Of a stretch of DNA of 22,114 nt, positions 21,254 to 22,114 are shown one piece after another. The stretch's first letter is position 1; each line of letters starts with the position of its first letter. The DNA is taken from IMG/VR virus record IMGVR_UViG_3300047472_000450, positions 1 to 22,114 of that record; one strand, 5' to 3'. This DNA comes from a virus. A program made the position numbers and the translations under genes. The notes beneath the pieces were generated by a model. It did not search any database. It saw nothing but the letters and a program-made list of their open reading frames with translations, and was not told the DNA's origin.

Positions 21254-22114
21254 ATGGCAACGGCAAAGACGAAGAGCTTCAAGGTGGACTTTTATGCAAC
21301 AGGTTCGGATGGAGACAGAACTTCACCAGACTTCGCCGAGCTACTCGCCCGGGCAGTGGATGGCCGGACAGAGGCTTTGGCGCTCGACTCCGAGGAAGAC
21401 CGTTATCAGGTAAGGTCGATCATCCCCAGTGCCAAGGGCGCAGTCGTGTTGGGTGTCTTCGGCCGGTGCAGATTCGGAGAGCAACCTGTGCAGGGGACCA
21501 TGGACGGTCAGGAGTCCGACGTTGAACTAGCACCAGGCCACGGCCTAATCCAAAAAAATCACTTTATGTTTGTTTCTGCCTTGAATTTGCTGGTTTATCA
21601 ACGGAACGTTGATGGCAGCCACATTTCACGGTTTCAGAGCTACGTCAGGCATGCTACGGGGCGACCCGTCGAGCTCGAGCCACTCTTGACGCGAGACTCC
21701 TACCGAAAGCTCTTGGAAGGTGGCGAAGCGAAGTGGGTCGATTTTTCGTTCAGCAAGCCCAAGGATCCGAGCATGTACGAGGGAATGGCCACAAAAAAGG
21801 CGGTCGAACTCGTCAACGAGATGGGTGGACTGAATGCTCGCATCCGAGTGAGCGTAGGACGTAGTGACCAGACATTGGTGAACCAGCTCAAGGATGCGAT
21901 CGTGATGATGGCCCGAAGCGGCCAGGCCAAGGTCGCGCGGGTTAAACTTGAAGAACTAGAAGCGCCTGTGGACCTGATCGCCGAGCGCATTGTTGAGACG
22001 GCGACCGTACCGGTTCAAGAAAATGGACGTCCTTCGTCGAGAGACATCTATGCGGCTCTACAGGAGGCTAGAACCCAACGAGGTGACGACATCCGCACGT
22101 TCTTCGGCACGTGA
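21254..22114 (+). CDS. Unrecognised 286-residue protein at the right edge, likely acquired cargo (moron) gene
   Basis: This protein starts at ATG 21254 behind GGAAGGGG and ends with the last base of the window. I do not recognise it firmly. The N-terminal KSFKVDFYATG strand, an acidic helix (SPDFAELLARAVDG), RYQVRSIIPSAKGAVVLGVFGR and GHGLIQKNHFMFVSALNLLVYQRN suggest an alpha/beta domain. Residues ~180-240 (TKKAVELVNEMGGLNARIRV, DQTLVNQLKDAIVMMARSG) look like a second helical part. There is no signal peptide or membrane helix. General shape and size recall uncharacterised families such as DUF6731, which I cannot verify. The DNA is visibly less GC-rich than the phage genes (for example 21541-21610), with its own leader. 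Together with the location after the lysis cassette, this suggests a recently acquired moron, perhaps defence related. Confidence 0.8.
   Translation: MATAKTKSFKVDFYATGSDGDRTSPDFAELLARAVDGRTEALALDSEEDRYQVRSIIPSAKGAVVLGVFGRCRFGEQPVQGTMDGQESDVELAPGHGLIQKNHFMFVSALNLLVYQRNVDGSHISRFQSYVRHATGRPVELEPLLTRDSYRKLLEGGEAKWVDFSFSKPKDPSMYEGMATKKAVELVNEMGGLNARIRVSVGRSDQTLVNQLKDAIVMMARSGQAKVARVKLEELEAPVDLIAERIVETATVPVQENGRPSSRDIYAALQEARTQRGDDIRTFFGT

Overview
The window is the late (structural plus lysis) region of a tailed, lambda-like siphophage, most likely a prophage. The host is a GC-rich proteobacterium. The high GC, the spanin/LydA-type holin/GH19 endolysin cassette and the many ATGA/TAATG overlaps fit Burkholderiales or Xanthomonadales, but no host gene is present to fix the taxon. 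All confident genes read left to right. No integrase, repressor, terminase, prohead protease, major capsid gene, tRNA, CRISPR array or insertion sequence is seen.

Layout. 1-1292: end of the head module and head-tail connection (a free DUF2190 decoration protein, a gpFII-like joining protein, a tail-terminator candidate, a 50-aa acidic protein). 1321-3043: tail tube and tail assembly chaperones, the second chaperone reached by a -1 frameshift at an A AAA AAC heptamer. 3050-12524: tape measure, two distal-tail proteins, a DUF6950 (NlpC/P60-like) protein, a 1550-aa gpJ-type central fibre with tandem ~600-bp repeats, and a DUF4376 fibre-associated protein. 12525-13437: a structured leader and a Dam-type (D12 class) adenine methyltransferase. 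13499-15237: a gpW-like joining protein and a complete lambda-type portal, oddly placed after the tail genes and without terminase or capsid genes. 15253-19126: a surface-active cassette of a DUF2190/beta-barrel fusion, a Ser-hydrolase of PHB-depolymerase/feruloyl-esterase type and a DUF2190/carbohydrate-binding/beta-helix fusion. 19148-20636: lysis cassette (holin, GH19 endolysin, Rz-like spanin with a fully nested Rz1-like lipoprotein). 20639-22114: right edge, with an unrecognised small gene, a LexA box in front of a small minus-strand ORF, and an AT-richer unrecognised gene that looks like recently acquired cargo.

How it works together. The tail module builds a long non-contractile tail, the methyltransferase probably marks phage or lysogen DNA, and the lysis genes release particles. 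The most unusual feature is that the capsid-decoration fold (DUF2190) occurs three times: once free, and twice as the N-terminal anchor of larger proteins with adhesive or depolymerase-like domains, flanking an alpha/beta hydrolase. I infer a modular display system in which a decoration domain carries surface-polymer-binding or degrading modules on the virion. The adjoining gpW-portal-DUF2190 order suggests it arose from a partial copy of a head module placed between tail and lysis genes.
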